Shown piece after piece: positions 51,957-59,134 of a stretch of DNA of 64,000 nucleotides. Position numbers and translations under genes: made by a program. Each line of letters starts with the position of its first letter. Position 1 is the stretch's first letter. This DNA is from Duganella sp. Root1480D1 (GTDB lineage: Bacteria; Pseudomonadota; Gammaproteobacteria; Burkholderiales; Burkholderiaceae_D), in assembly GCF_001427305.1 (NCBI RefSeq), contig NZ_LMFZ01000012.1, positions 62,001 through 126,000 of the forward strand, written 5' to 3'. The notes under the pieces were generated by a model. The model was not told the origin of the DNA. It saw only the letters and a program-made list of their open reading frames with translations, and searched no databases.

Positions 51957-51970
51957 TTGATCTACATCAA
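51957..51970. promoter_or_regulatory. FNR-type binding site (proximal) upstream of the AYSGRV-repeat gene
   Basis: TTGATCTACATCAA, a second perfect palindrome. It begins 9 bases after the TATACT -10 element, so protein bound here would block that promoter, or activate a further promoter about 42 bases downstream. Confidence 0.7.
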
Positions 51971-52090
51971 CACGCGTTCCCAACTCCGAACGCCTCAGAT
52001 GCCTGGCACCACAACACCAGCCCCCCAGAACGGCGTCTTCTCTCTCTCAGTCAGTCTTACATTCGCTCACTTTTAAAGGGATTGTCACTC

Positions 52091-53209
52091 ATGATTTCTG
52101 CCGAAAGCTTCAAGGCTATTGCCGACCTGGACCTGGAACCAATCAAGGTGAAACTGATGCACGTGGAATCTGGCGAAGGCTGGTCGCTGGAAAAGGTTAA
52201 CGCAATCGAATTCGAGTACCGCCGTTTCCTCTATCTGATGAAAATGTTCCCTAACGAGCAGACCGCTCCGTTGATGGACGTGGACATTTTCTGGCATTAC
52301 CACATCCTCGATACGATGAAGTACTTCATCGACTGCGAAAATGTGTTCGGCTACTACCTGCACCACTTCCCATACATCGGCCTGCGTGGCGAAGATGACG
52401 AAGAGGCGCACGAGCGCGTGGGTAATCGCATGAAGGAGCTGTATGAAGAAACCTTCGGCGAGGGGTATTTCCGCAGCGCGGTGGCTTATTCGGGCCGCGT
52501 GGCGGCGGAAGCTGCCGCAGACGGCGCCCAGGTCGCCTATTCGGGCCGCGTAGCGGACGAAGCTGGCCAGCAGGTCGCGTATTCCGGTCGCGTTGCCGCC
52601 GAAGCCGGTGCGCAAGTCGCGTACTCGGGCCGTGTCGCCGCCGAAGCCGGCGCGCAAGTCGCGTACTCGGGCCGTGTCGCCGCCGAAGCAGCCCCACAAG
52701 TAGCTTACTCCGGCCGCGTCGCTGCCGAAGCTGCGCCGCAAGTCGCCTACTCCGGTCGTGTCGCCGCCGAAGCCGCACCGAAGGTCGCATATTCTGGCCG
52801 CGTTGCAGCGGAGGCCGCACCGCAAGTGGCGTACTCCGGCCGTGTCGCTGCCGAAGCTGCGCCGCAAGTCGCCTACTCCGGTCGCGTCGCGCTTGCCTAC
52901 TCCGGTCGCGTGGCCGCGGACGCCGCACCACAAGTGGCTTACTCCGGCCGCGTAGCTGGCGAAGCGGCACCGCAAGTCGCCTACTCCGGCCGCGTGGCAG
53001 CCGAAGCAAAGACTGCCTACTCGGGCCGTGTGGCGGCAGGAGCGAAAACGGCATACTCCGGCCGTGTCGCCGCTGAAGCGCAAACTGCCTACTCCGGCCG
53101 CGTGGCCGCCGAGGCCAAAACCGCCTACTCCGGCCGCGTCAGCGCCGAAGCCCAGGCAGCATCGCAATCGCTGTTCTATACCGCCCGTCCACGCCTGGCA
53201 GCCGCCTGA
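52091..53209 (+). CDS. GRDP-like protein with 17 tandem AYSGRV repeats
   Basis: The ATG at 52091, with AAAGGGA at a good distance, gives 372 residues. Residues 1-128 match the pattern of the bacterial GRDP-like domain (DUF1399/PF07173): MDVDIFWHYHILDTMKYFIDC then FGYYLHHFPYIGLRG, with Trp68, His69, His71, His91 and His92. Residues 131-352 are 17 copies of VAYSGRVAAEAxxQ: mostly a 14-residue (42-base) period, changing to 12 residues (AYSGRVAAEAKT) in the last five. One unit (copy 10) is truncated. There is no signal peptide, membrane helix or recognisable enzyme. The tail is QSLFYTARPRLAAA. The core AYSGRV is invariant while linkers and codons vary, which implies selection on the peptide. Its function is unknown. 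Confidence 0.88.
   Translation: MISAESFKAIADLDLEPIKVKLMHVESGEGWSLEKVNAIEFEYRRFLYLMKMFPNEQTAPLMDVDIFWHYHILDTMKYFIDCENVFGYYLHHFPYIGLRGEDDEEAHERVGNRMKELYEETFGEGYFRSAVAYSGRVAAEAAADGAQVAYSGRVADEAGQQVAYSGRVAAEAGAQVAYSGRVAAEAGAQVAYSGRVAAEAAPQVAYSGRVAAEAAPQVAYSGRVAAEAAPKVAYSGRVAAEAAPQVAYSGRVAAEAAPQVAYSGRVALAYSGRVAADAAPQVAYSGRVAGEAAPQVAYSGRVAAEAKTAYSGRVAAGAKTAYSGRVAAEAQTAYSGRVAAEAKTAYSGRVSAEAQAASQSLFYTARPRLAAA
52481..53156 (+). repeat. In-frame tandem repeat array encoding AYSGRV units
   Basis: Seventeen copies of about 42 bases, falling to 36 bases in the final five. Copies 4 and 5 are identical over more than one unit, and the GCTGCCGAAGCTGCGCCGCA segment recurs at 52721 and 52847, a distance of 126 bases (three units), so slippage and higher-order duplication have happened. 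Synonymous codons vary between other copies. Confidence 0.9.
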
Positions 53210-53230
53210 GCCAGATCGAGCGCGCAAATA

Positions 53231-53269
53231 AAAACGGCCGCCACCTGCTAGCAGGTGCGGCCGTTTTTT
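53231..53269. terminator. Bidirectional terminator shared by two convergent genes
   Basis: AAAACGGCCGC and GCGGCCGTTTT-type arms around a CACCTGCTAGCAGGTG inner palindrome form a long hairpin with A's on the left and TTTTTT on the right. It lies 22 bases after the repeat gene and 15 bases from the stop of the convergent DNA-binding-protein gene, and can end transcripts from both sides. Confidence 0.88.
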
Positions 53270-53284
53270 ACATCCGAGCGAAGC

Positions 53285-53527
53285 TTAGTGCGCCATCAGG
53301 TCGCGCAGTTCACGAATGCTGAAATCGCTGATTTCATGCATGCGGATCAGGATCGTTGCGCCGATTGGCAGTGTATTGTGACGGATCTTGCTGATCACTG
53401 GTGGAGCAACTTCCAGCGCACGGGACAGTGCCGCATCATTTTTCAGTTGCAGCTTTTCGATGATGGCGTCCAGAACGCGGTTCGGATTGTAAGACGACGA
53501 TGCAGTAATTTCTTTCAGAGAGCTCAT
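53285..53527 (-). CDS. Small HTH DNA-binding protein (Cro/C1-like)
   Basis: The ATG at 53527 gives 80 residues: MSSLKEITASSSYNPNRVLDAIIEKLQLKNDAALSRALEVAPPVISKIRHNTLPIGATILIRMHEISDFSIRELRDLMAH-like layout, shown by LKNDAALSRALEVAPPVISKIRH as a compact helix-turn-helix. This resembles short XRE-type regulators common in betaproteobacteria. A longer upstream frame has no good start. It is convergent with the repeat gene and shares its terminator; nothing else ties them. Confidence 0.75.
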   Translation of the reverse strand: MSSLKEITASSSYNPNRVLDAIIEKLQLKNDAALSRALEVAPPVISKIRHNTLPIGATILIRMHEISDFSIRELRDLMAH

Positions 53528-53739
53528 GACTAGTACTTTTTCAATGTGTTGCGTGGTCGCAACAAAATTATTGGCGGAATTTTCGACAAAGAGCGCCAGA
53601 AAAAGCCGTTGTTGACGCAATTTTCGGCACACGGACGGTATCATACACCGTTTTATTGCCGTTCGCTTAACGCCGTGAGATTTTGATAGATTCTAGCGCG
53701 CAAAGCTGTGCTAGGAATTCATATAGTTTAACAAAAAGT

Positions 53740-53964
53740 CTACTTCTGGTCGTTTGTTGCTAAAGTAAATGGCAAACAGAGCCAGGCAAACGTGATCCAG
53801 ACGAGGGCGGGCGGGAGATACATCAGGGCAGCCGGCATGGGAGTGTACTCCGAACGCCAGTCAAGGCGGCGCCTGATTTCCTCAGGCGGAGGCGGGGGTA
53901 GGTGGGCGTGGCCACGCTGGGCCAGGTAAGCACGGACTTGCTCCTTGGTGGGATGGCTGTACAT
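53740..53964 (-). CDS. Small membrane-anchored protein of unknown function
   Basis: The ATG at 53964 is preceded by a strong AAGGAGGG site, so it is used over the ATG at 53991. The product has 74 residues: MYSHPTKEQVRAYLAQRGHAHLPPPPPEEIRRRLDW, then one membrane helix (ALMYLPPALVWITFAWLCLPF). The Pro-rich region PPPPPEEIRRRLDW is notable. It is conserved-looking but not recognised. Confidence 0.68.
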   Translation of the reverse strand: MYSHPTKEQVRAYLAQRGHAHLPPPPPEEIRRRLDWRSEYTPMPAALMYLPPALVWITFAWLCLPFTLATNDQK

Positions 53965-54009
53965 GGCGCCCTCCTTGGCAGACATTGGCACAAGATAGCG
54001 CCGCCAGCA

Positions 54010-54894
54010 TCACGGGCGCTTGATGCATCTCAAGGCGGCTGCGACATCCGGGTACAGCAGCCGAACCTGCAACTCTTGCTTCAGGCGCCGGTTCGCCAGC
54101 CTGCGCGACTCCGACATGAAGGACAACAGAGTTGGCGCCACCGCCTGCGCCAGTGCTGCACGGTCCAGGCGGGGTGGGCGCGGCAAGCCGAAATGATCGG
54201 CCACCATGTCGAAATAGTCCCCCATTTTCAGCTCCGTGTCATCCACTGCGTGATACACACGGTTACAAAATCCCTTGCGCAAGGCCGCCAAAACAACGCG
54301 CGCCAGGTCGTCCGCATGGATATGGTTGGTGTAAACATCATCTTCCGGCCGCAGCGCCGGGGTGCCCTGCTGCAGTCGCTTGAGCGGCAAGCGGTCTTCC
54401 GCGTAGATGCCTGGCACGCGCAGGATAGTCAGCCGCCCTTGCGCACGACGCGCCCAGGCCCGCAACACCTGCTCCGCATCGACCCGCCGCAGCGCCCGTG
54501 CATTGCGTGGCGCAACGGGCTGGGTTTCGTCGGCCCAGCGCCCGCCCAGGTCGCCATACACGCCAGTGGTGCTCACATAAACCACTTGCGCCCGGTCAGG
54601 TAAAATGGCGGTCACATTGCGGGTGCGCCGGTCCTGGGCTCCCTCGCCCGGCGGTGGGGCCAGGTGCACGATCTGTTGCGCCAGCCCGGCCAGGCGACGC
54701 AGCGACTCGGGCTGGTCCAGGTTGGCCAGCAACGGCACGGCGCCCGCCGCACGCAATTCGGCAAAGCGCTCGCGCTGGCTGGTCACGGCAAATACGCGGT
54801 AATGCGCGCGCACCAAAGGCAGCAAACGCATGCCCACATCGCCGCAACCAATGACCAGCAGGCGCGGCTTGTTGAATTTTTTACTGATTTCCAT
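54010..54894 (-). CDS. NAD-dependent epimerase/SDR-like protein
   Basis: The frame is open much further upstream, but the ATG at 54894 opens the Rossmann fold directly (MEISKKFNKPRLLVIGCGDVGMRLLPLVRAHYRV), giving 294 residues and an end 12 bases from a divergent start. GCGDVG is the dinucleotide loop, VVYVSTTGVYGDLGG resembles the SDR catalytic Ser/Tyr region, and FRVYHAVDDTELKMGDYFDMVADHFGLPRP is typical of atypical SDRs (YeeZ-like). Substrate is unknown. Confidence 0.82.
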   Translation of the reverse strand: MEISKKFNKPRLLVIGCGDVGMRLLPLVRAHYRVFAVTSQRERFAELRAAGAVPLLANLDQPESLRRLAGLAQQIVHLAPPPGEGAQDRRTRNVTAILPDRAQVVYVSTTGVYGDLGGRWADETQPVAPRNARALRRVDAEQVLRAWARRAQGRLTILRVPGIYAEDRLPLKRLQQGTPALRPEDDVYTNHIHADDLARVVLAALRKGFCNRVYHAVDDTELKMGDYFDMVADHFGLPRPPRLDRAALAQAVAPTLLSFMSESRRLANRRLKQELQVRLLYPDVAAALRCIKRP

Positions 54895-54906
54895 TTTTAA
54901 GATTGT

Positions 54907-55932
54907 ATGTCTTTCCAAATTACTGTTCAGCCTAGCGGCCATCAATTCCTCTGCGAAGACGACGAAACCGTATTGGCCGCAGCCATGCGCGCCGGTGTCG
55001 GCCTGCCATACGGCTGCAAGAACGGCGCCTGCAGCTCCTGCAAGGGCAAGGTGGTATCGGGCTCGGTCAGCCACAAGGCCCACCAGCGCCGCGCGCTGAG
55101 CGAGGAAGAGGAAGCAGCCGGCATGTCCCTGTTCTGCTGCGCGATTCCGCACTCCGACCTGGTGCTGCAAGCGCGCGAAGTGGTGGGCAGCGGCGAATTC
55201 CCGATCAAGAAAATGCCGACCCGCGTCAACTCGCTGGAGAAAATGGCACCCGACGTGATGGTACTCACGCTGCAACTGCCGGCCAACGAAACTTTCCAGT
55301 ACAAGGCCGGCCAGTACATTGAATTCCTGCTGCGCGACGGCAAGCGCCGCGCTTATTCGATTGCCACCGCACCGGAAGGCGGCGCGATCACCCTGCACAT
55401 CCGCCACATGCCGGGCGGCCTGTTCACCGACCAGGTGTTCAGCACCATGAAGGAGCGCGACATCCTGCGCTTCGAAGGCCCGCTGGGCACCTTCTTCGTG
55501 CGCGACGATTCCGACAAGCCGATGGTACTGCTGGCATCGGGCACCGGCTTCGCGCCGATCAAGGCGATTGTCGAACATGAACGCGCCAGCGGCTCGAAGC
55601 GCCCGATGACGCTGTACTGGGGCGGCCGCCGCCCGCAAGACCTGTACATGGACGCGCTGTGCCGCCAGTGGGCGGACGAACTGCCGAACTTCAAATACGT
55701 GCCGGTGGTTTCCGACGCCCTGCCAGAAGAAAACTGGAACGGCCGCACCGGCTTTGTCCACCAGGCCGTCATCGACGACCTGCCGGACATGTCGGGCTAC
55801 CAGGTCTACGCCTGCGGCGCCCCGATTGTGGTTGAATCGGCCAAGCGCGATTTCGTCAGGAATTGCAAGCTGCCGGAAGACGAATTCTACGCAGACGCCT
55901 TCACCTCCGAAGCAGATCTCCAGCAACCTTAA
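54907..55932 (+). CDS. 2Fe-2S/FAD/NAD oxidoreductase, CDP-6-deoxy-3,4-glucoseen reductase-like
   Basis: The 341-residue protein has an N-terminal [2Fe-2S] ferredoxin domain (YGCKNGACSSCKGKVVSG with Cys at about 37, 42, 45 and the fourth near 77, FCC), an FAD domain (RAYSIATAP) and an NAD domain (LLASGTGFAPIKAIVEHE, YACGAPIVVE). This is the AscD/CDP-deoxyhexose reductase layout; in betaproteobacteria such proteins also serve other electron-transfer roles. No deoxysugar genes are nearby, so the specific name is uncertain. It is divergent from the epimerase-like gene. Confidence 0.85.
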   Translation: MSFQITVQPSGHQFLCEDDETVLAAAMRAGVGLPYGCKNGACSSCKGKVVSGSVSHKAHQRRALSEEEEAAGMSLFCCAIPHSDLVLQAREVVGSGEFPIKKMPTRVNSLEKMAPDVMVLTLQLPANETFQYKAGQYIEFLLRDGKRRAYSIATAPEGGAITLHIRHMPGGLFTDQVFSTMKERDILRFEGPLGTFFVRDDSDKPMVLLASGTGFAPIKAIVEHERASGSKRPMTLYWGGRRPQDLYMDALCRQWADELPNFKYVPVVSDALPEENWNGRTGFVHQAVIDDLPDMSGYQVYACGAPIVVESAKRDFVRNCKLPEDEFYADAFTSEADLQQP

Positions 55933-55998
55933 GGCTTTCCCCGCGCTGCGTGCCGTGGGGCGCGCAGCGCTCCACGGCTCTCCCAAGCACGCAAACGT

Positions 55999-57222
55999 AT
56001 GTCATCCAACGGTTTCTCTGTCCTCCGCCACCGCAATTTCGCCTTCTACCTGTCAGCCCGCCTGCTCGGCACCATCGCCGTGCAAATGCAGAACGTCGCC
56101 ATCGGCTGGCAAGTCTATGCGCAGACCAAAAACCTGTACTACCTGGGCATGATCGGCCTGGCGCAATTTGCGCCATTCCTGCTGCTGATCCTGTACGCCG
56201 GCCACGCCGCCGACCGCTACAACCGCCGCAACATCATCGCTACCTGCCTCGGCGCGCAACTGGTGTGCGGGCTGGCGCTGCTTGGCTACACCCACAGCGG
56301 CTTCAGCGCCGTATGGCCGATCTTCGCGGTGCTGGTGCTGTATGGTAGCGCTCGCGCCTTCATGAGTCCCGCTACCCAAGCGGTGCTGGTGAACATGGTT
56401 CCCACCGAAGATTTCAGCCGCGCGGTGGCGCTCTCCAGCTCCACCTTCCAGGTCGCCGTGATCCTCGGCCCAACCCTGGGGGGCCTGCTGTATATCTACG
56501 GCCCGGCCGCCGTGTACACCGTGACTTCGCTCATGCTGCTGGCCGCCGTGGTGCTGATGACGCTCACCCGCCCTGCCCCGCAAGCCACGCGCAAGGAGCC
56601 GGCCACCTGGCATAGCGTGCTGGAAGGACTGCGCTTCGTCTGGTCGCGCCCGATCATGCTGGGCGCGATTTCGCTCGACCTGTTTGCCGTGCTGTTTGGC
56701 GGCGTAACCGCCCTGCTGCCTGCCCTGGCGCATGATGTGCTGCACGTCGGGCCGACAGGTCTTGGCCTGCTGCGCACCGCGCCTGGCGCCGGCGCTGCCC
56801 TGTGCTCGATCGCACTCGCGTTCTGGCCGATCACGCGCCGGGTTGGCGCCTGGATGTTCGGCGGCGTCGCCGTGTATGGCATTTGCACCGTGATCCTGGG
56901 TACCACGTCCAGCTTCAGCCTCGCCCTCGCCTGCCTGCTGCTGCTTGGCACCGGCGACATGATCAGCGTGTACGTGCGTCACCTGCTGGTGCAGTTCGAA
57001 ACGCCCGATGAAATCCGCGGCCGCGTCAGCGCGGTGAACGCGGTCTTTATCGGCGCCTCCAACGAACTTGGCGAATTCGAGTCCGGCGTCACCGCCGGCT
57101 GGCTAGGGCTGACGCGCGCCGTGATCTTCGGCGGTGTCGCCACGCTGGCGGTAACGGGCATCTGGGCCTGGCGCTTCCCTATCCTGTCGCGCATGGACCG
57201 TTTCCCCCATCACGACAAGTAG
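55999..57222 (+). CDS. MFS exporter of the MFS_3/EntS type
   Basis: A 407-residue protein with about 12 helices: MSSNGFSVLRHRNFAFYLSARLLGTIAVQMQNVAIGWQVY is the typical opening of this subfamily. Motif A is AGHAADRYNRRNIIA. Proteins of this branch (EntS-like) export siderophores or small molecules. It starts 66 bases after the reductase and is followed by a DUF1345 gene 13 bases later. Confidence 0.85.
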   Translation: MSSNGFSVLRHRNFAFYLSARLLGTIAVQMQNVAIGWQVYAQTKNLYYLGMIGLAQFAPFLLLILYAGHAADRYNRRNIIATCLGAQLVCGLALLGYTHSGFSAVWPIFAVLVLYGSARAFMSPATQAVLVNMVPTEDFSRAVALSSSTFQVAVILGPTLGGLLYIYGPAAVYTVTSLMLLAAVVLMTLTRPAPQATRKEPATWHSVLEGLRFVWSRPIMLGAISLDLFAVLFGGVTALLPALAHDVLHVGPTGLGLLRTAPGAGAALCSIALAFWPITRRVGAWMFGGVAVYGICTVILGTTSSFSLALACLLLLGTGDMISVYVRHLLVQFETPDEIRGRVSAVNAVFIGASNELGEFESGVTAGWLGLTRAVIFGGVATLAVTGIWAWRFPILSRMDRFPHHDK

Positions 57223-57235
57223 TAAGATTGGCCGC

Positions 57236-57880
57236 ATGAGCTACCACATCGTTCGCAGCCGCCCCCATTTGAGCGCGGCCATCGGCGTCGGCGCGCTGGC
57301 CGGCGTGTTCCTGCCTTCGCACTGGCGGCCGCTGATCCGCGCGCTGTCGGCATGGGACATCGCAGTCTGGACCTACCTGCTCACCGTCGGCTGGATGATG
57401 ATGCGCGCCGACCACCGTGAAGTGAAACGTGTCGCAGCGCGCCAGGATGAACGCGCCGCGACCATCCTCGCCAGCCTGGTCGTTGCCACGGTCGCCAGCA
57501 TGATCGCCATCAGCAGCGAACTGGCCAGCCTGCGCGACATGCCTGCCAACGAACGCGGGCTGCACTATGTTTTCGTGGTGGTGACGCTGGTGGGCTCCTG
57601 GTTCCTGGTCGGCACCCTGTTCTGCTTCCATTATGCCCACCTGTATTACAACGTGGAAGGACGCCAGCGCCCGCTGTCCTTCCCGGGCGGCGAGACCCAG
57701 CCTGATTACTGGGACTTCCTGTATTTCTCCTTCACGATCGCGGTCGCGGCCCAAACCTCGGACGTCTCGGTGCAATCGCCCTCCATGCGCAAGCTGGTGC
57801 TCGGCCAGTCCGTGCTGAGCTTCTTCTTCAATCTTCTTATCCTGGGTTTATTTGTGAATATGGCGGCTTCGCTAATGTAG
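57236..57880 (+). CDS. DUF1345 membrane protein
   Basis: A 214-residue membrane protein starting MSYHIVRSRPHLSAAIGVGALAGVFLP. The family features are DIAVWTYLLTVGWMMMRADHREVKRVAARQDERAATIL and the QPDYWDFLYFSFTIAVAAQTSDVSV segment, which resembles the ion-channel-like selectivity turn noted in DUF1345 proteins. Several helices; function unknown. Confidence 0.85.
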   Translation: MSYHIVRSRPHLSAAIGVGALAGVFLPSHWRPLIRALSAWDIAVWTYLLTVGWMMMRADHREVKRVAARQDERAATILASLVVATVASMIAISSELASLRDMPANERGLHYVFVVVTLVGSWFLVGTLFCFHYAHLYYNVEGRQRPLSFPGGETQPDYWDFLYFSFTIAVAAQTSDVSVQSPSMRKLVLGQSVLSFFFNLLILGLFVNMAASLM

Positions 57881-57934
57881 GAGTAAGATGAAATCGCGTG
57901 GCAACACGTTTTGGTTAACAAACGGGAGCAGCAT

Positions 57935-58291
57935 ATGCAAATCAGTGTGAACACCGACAAAACCATCGAACGTACAGCAGGCCTGGAAGACCATGTGAAG
58001 GAAGTGGTCAAGACTGCACTCCACCGGTTCGGCGAGCACATCGGACGCGTCGACGTCCACCTCAGCGAAGGCAATGCACAGAAGTCCTCTGACGGCGATA
58101 TCCGCTGCATGATCGAGGCGCGCGTCAACGGCTACCAGCCGATTGCCGTCACCGACCACGACGCAACCCTGCATCAATCCATCCACGGCGCAGCAGACAA
58201 GCTGCAACGAGCTATCGATAGCGCATTGGGCCGCCTGAACGATAGCAAACGCCACACCTCGCAACCCAACTTCGAAGAGGCTGAGGAATAA
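57935..58291 (+). CDS. HPF/RaiA-family ribosome-associated protein
   Basis: The ATG at 57935 follows GGGAG and gives 118 residues. It is an S30AE-type protein: MQISVNTDKTIERTAGLEDHVKEVVKTALHRFGEHIGRVDVHLSEGN, then CMIEARVNGYQPIAVTDHDATLHQSIHGAADKLQRAIDSALGRL. Such proteins bind the 30S subunit and protect idle ribosomes in stationary phase. It lacks the long C-terminal dimer domain, so it is the short form. Confidence 0.85.
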   Translation: MQISVNTDKTIERTAGLEDHVKEVVKTALHRFGEHIGRVDVHLSEGNAQKSSDGDIRCMIEARVNGYQPIAVTDHDATLHQSIHGAADKLQRAIDSALGRLNDSKRHTSQPNFEEAEE

Positions 58292-58294
58292 CCC

Positions 58295-59068
58295 TTAGCC
58301 CGCGGCGGCCAGGCCTTTCAGGTACCGGATACCTTGCAGGGCACGGCTGCCGTACCAGGACATCATTTCCCCATCGACCAACTGTACCGGCTTGCCGATC
58401 TGGCGCTCCAGCGCATCCACGTGTTCTTCCGTGAAGCGATAGGGCTCGGACGACAGCAGCACCTGGTCCACTTCGCGCAGCAGCGCATCGCTCCATTGGA
58501 AGATTGGATAGCGCGCGTCCCCGATGTCTGGAATCGACCAGCCGATCAGCGCCAGCATGCGCGCGATATAGGTATCGCGCGACACCGTCATCCACGGGTC
58601 TTTCCAGATGCAGTACAGCACGCGTTGCGGACGGCCTTCCTGCACTTGCGCCAGTTCGCGTTCGAACTCGGTGCACCAGGCGTCTGCCCGCTCCTGGGCG
58701 CAGAACACACCGCCCATCAACTGCACCAGCGCCAGGTTATCGCGCGGCTCGATCGGATGCGTGACCACGATGTTCGGCACAAACTCCGCCAGCTTGTCGA
58801 CGGTAGGCTTTTCGTTTTCGTCGATGTTCACCACCAGGTGGGTCGGCGCCAGCTTGCGGATCTTCTCGATGTTCACATCCTTGGTGCCGCCCACCTTCGG
58901 GATATCGCGCACCACCTGCGCCGGGTGGATGCAGAAGCCGGTGCGGCCCACCAGTTGCGGCGCCAGGCCCAGTTCGCAAAGAAGCTCGGTAATCGAAGGC
59001 ACCAGCGAAACGATGCGCGCGTTTGGAGCGGCCCCGTGCTGCTGGCCGAGGATGTCGGTAAAAGTCAT
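58295..59068 (-). CDS. Cobalamin-binding-type (BtuF/FhuD-like) protein without signal peptide
   Basis: The 257-residue protein has the helical-backbone substrate-binding fold: RIVSLVPSITELLCELGLAPQLVGRTGFCIHP, VGGTKDVNIEKIRKLAPTHLVVNIDENEK, then ARMLALIGW and LLSSEPYRFTEEHVDALE. These match BtuF-type corrinoid or siderophore-binding proteins. It starts MTFTDILGQQHG and has no signal peptide or lipobox, and no ABC transporter genes adjoin. So it may be a cytoplasmic corrinoid-binding protein. The assignment of ligand is uncertain. Confidence 0.8.
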   Translation of the reverse strand: MTFTDILGQQHGAAPNARIVSLVPSITELLCELGLAPQLVGRTGFCIHPAQVVRDIPKVGGTKDVNIEKIRKLAPTHLVVNIDENEKPTVDKLAEFVPNIVVTHPIEPRDNLALVQLMGGVFCAQERADAWCTEFERELAQVQEGRPQRVLYCIWKDPWMTVSRDTYIARMLALIGWSIPDIGDARYPIFQWSDALLREVDQVLLSSEPYRFTEEHVDALERQIGKPVQLVDGEMMSWYGSRALQGIRYLKGLAAAG

Positions 59069-59134
59069 GGGCGATATTGAACCACACTTAGGCTATCATT
59101 AACACCTGTTGATACCGTAGTAAGAAAGTTCATC

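Larger units (their letters stand above)
51754..52090 (+). promoter_or_regulatory. 337-base control region of the AYSGRV-repeat gene
   Basis: There is no convincing gene here: an open frame from 51845 runs into the coding sequence but has poor codon use and low-complexity segments, and the ATG at 52091 has its own AAAGGGA site. The region contains two perfect FNR-type palindromes (separate entries), a candidate promoter TTGCAT (51921-51926), 16 bases, TATACT (51943-51948), and a long pyrimidine-rich leader (CTCTCTCTCAG near 52041). The start point predicted by that promoter (about 51955) lies at the edge of the second palindrome. Confidence 0.55.

Noticed and set aside
51845-52090. N-terminal extension of the repeat protein
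   Set aside because: It overlaps the FNR-type site and promoter region, has no ribosome-binding site, and the start at 52091 has a good one.
52481-53156. CRISPR array
   Set aside because: The 36-42-base units are contiguous, in frame, and have no unique spacers; they encode a peptide repeat.
54894-55986. Upstream extension of the epimerase-like gene to 658 codons
   Set aside because: The extension lies wholly opposite the ferredoxin-type reductase gene; the Rossmann fold begins at the ATG at 54894.
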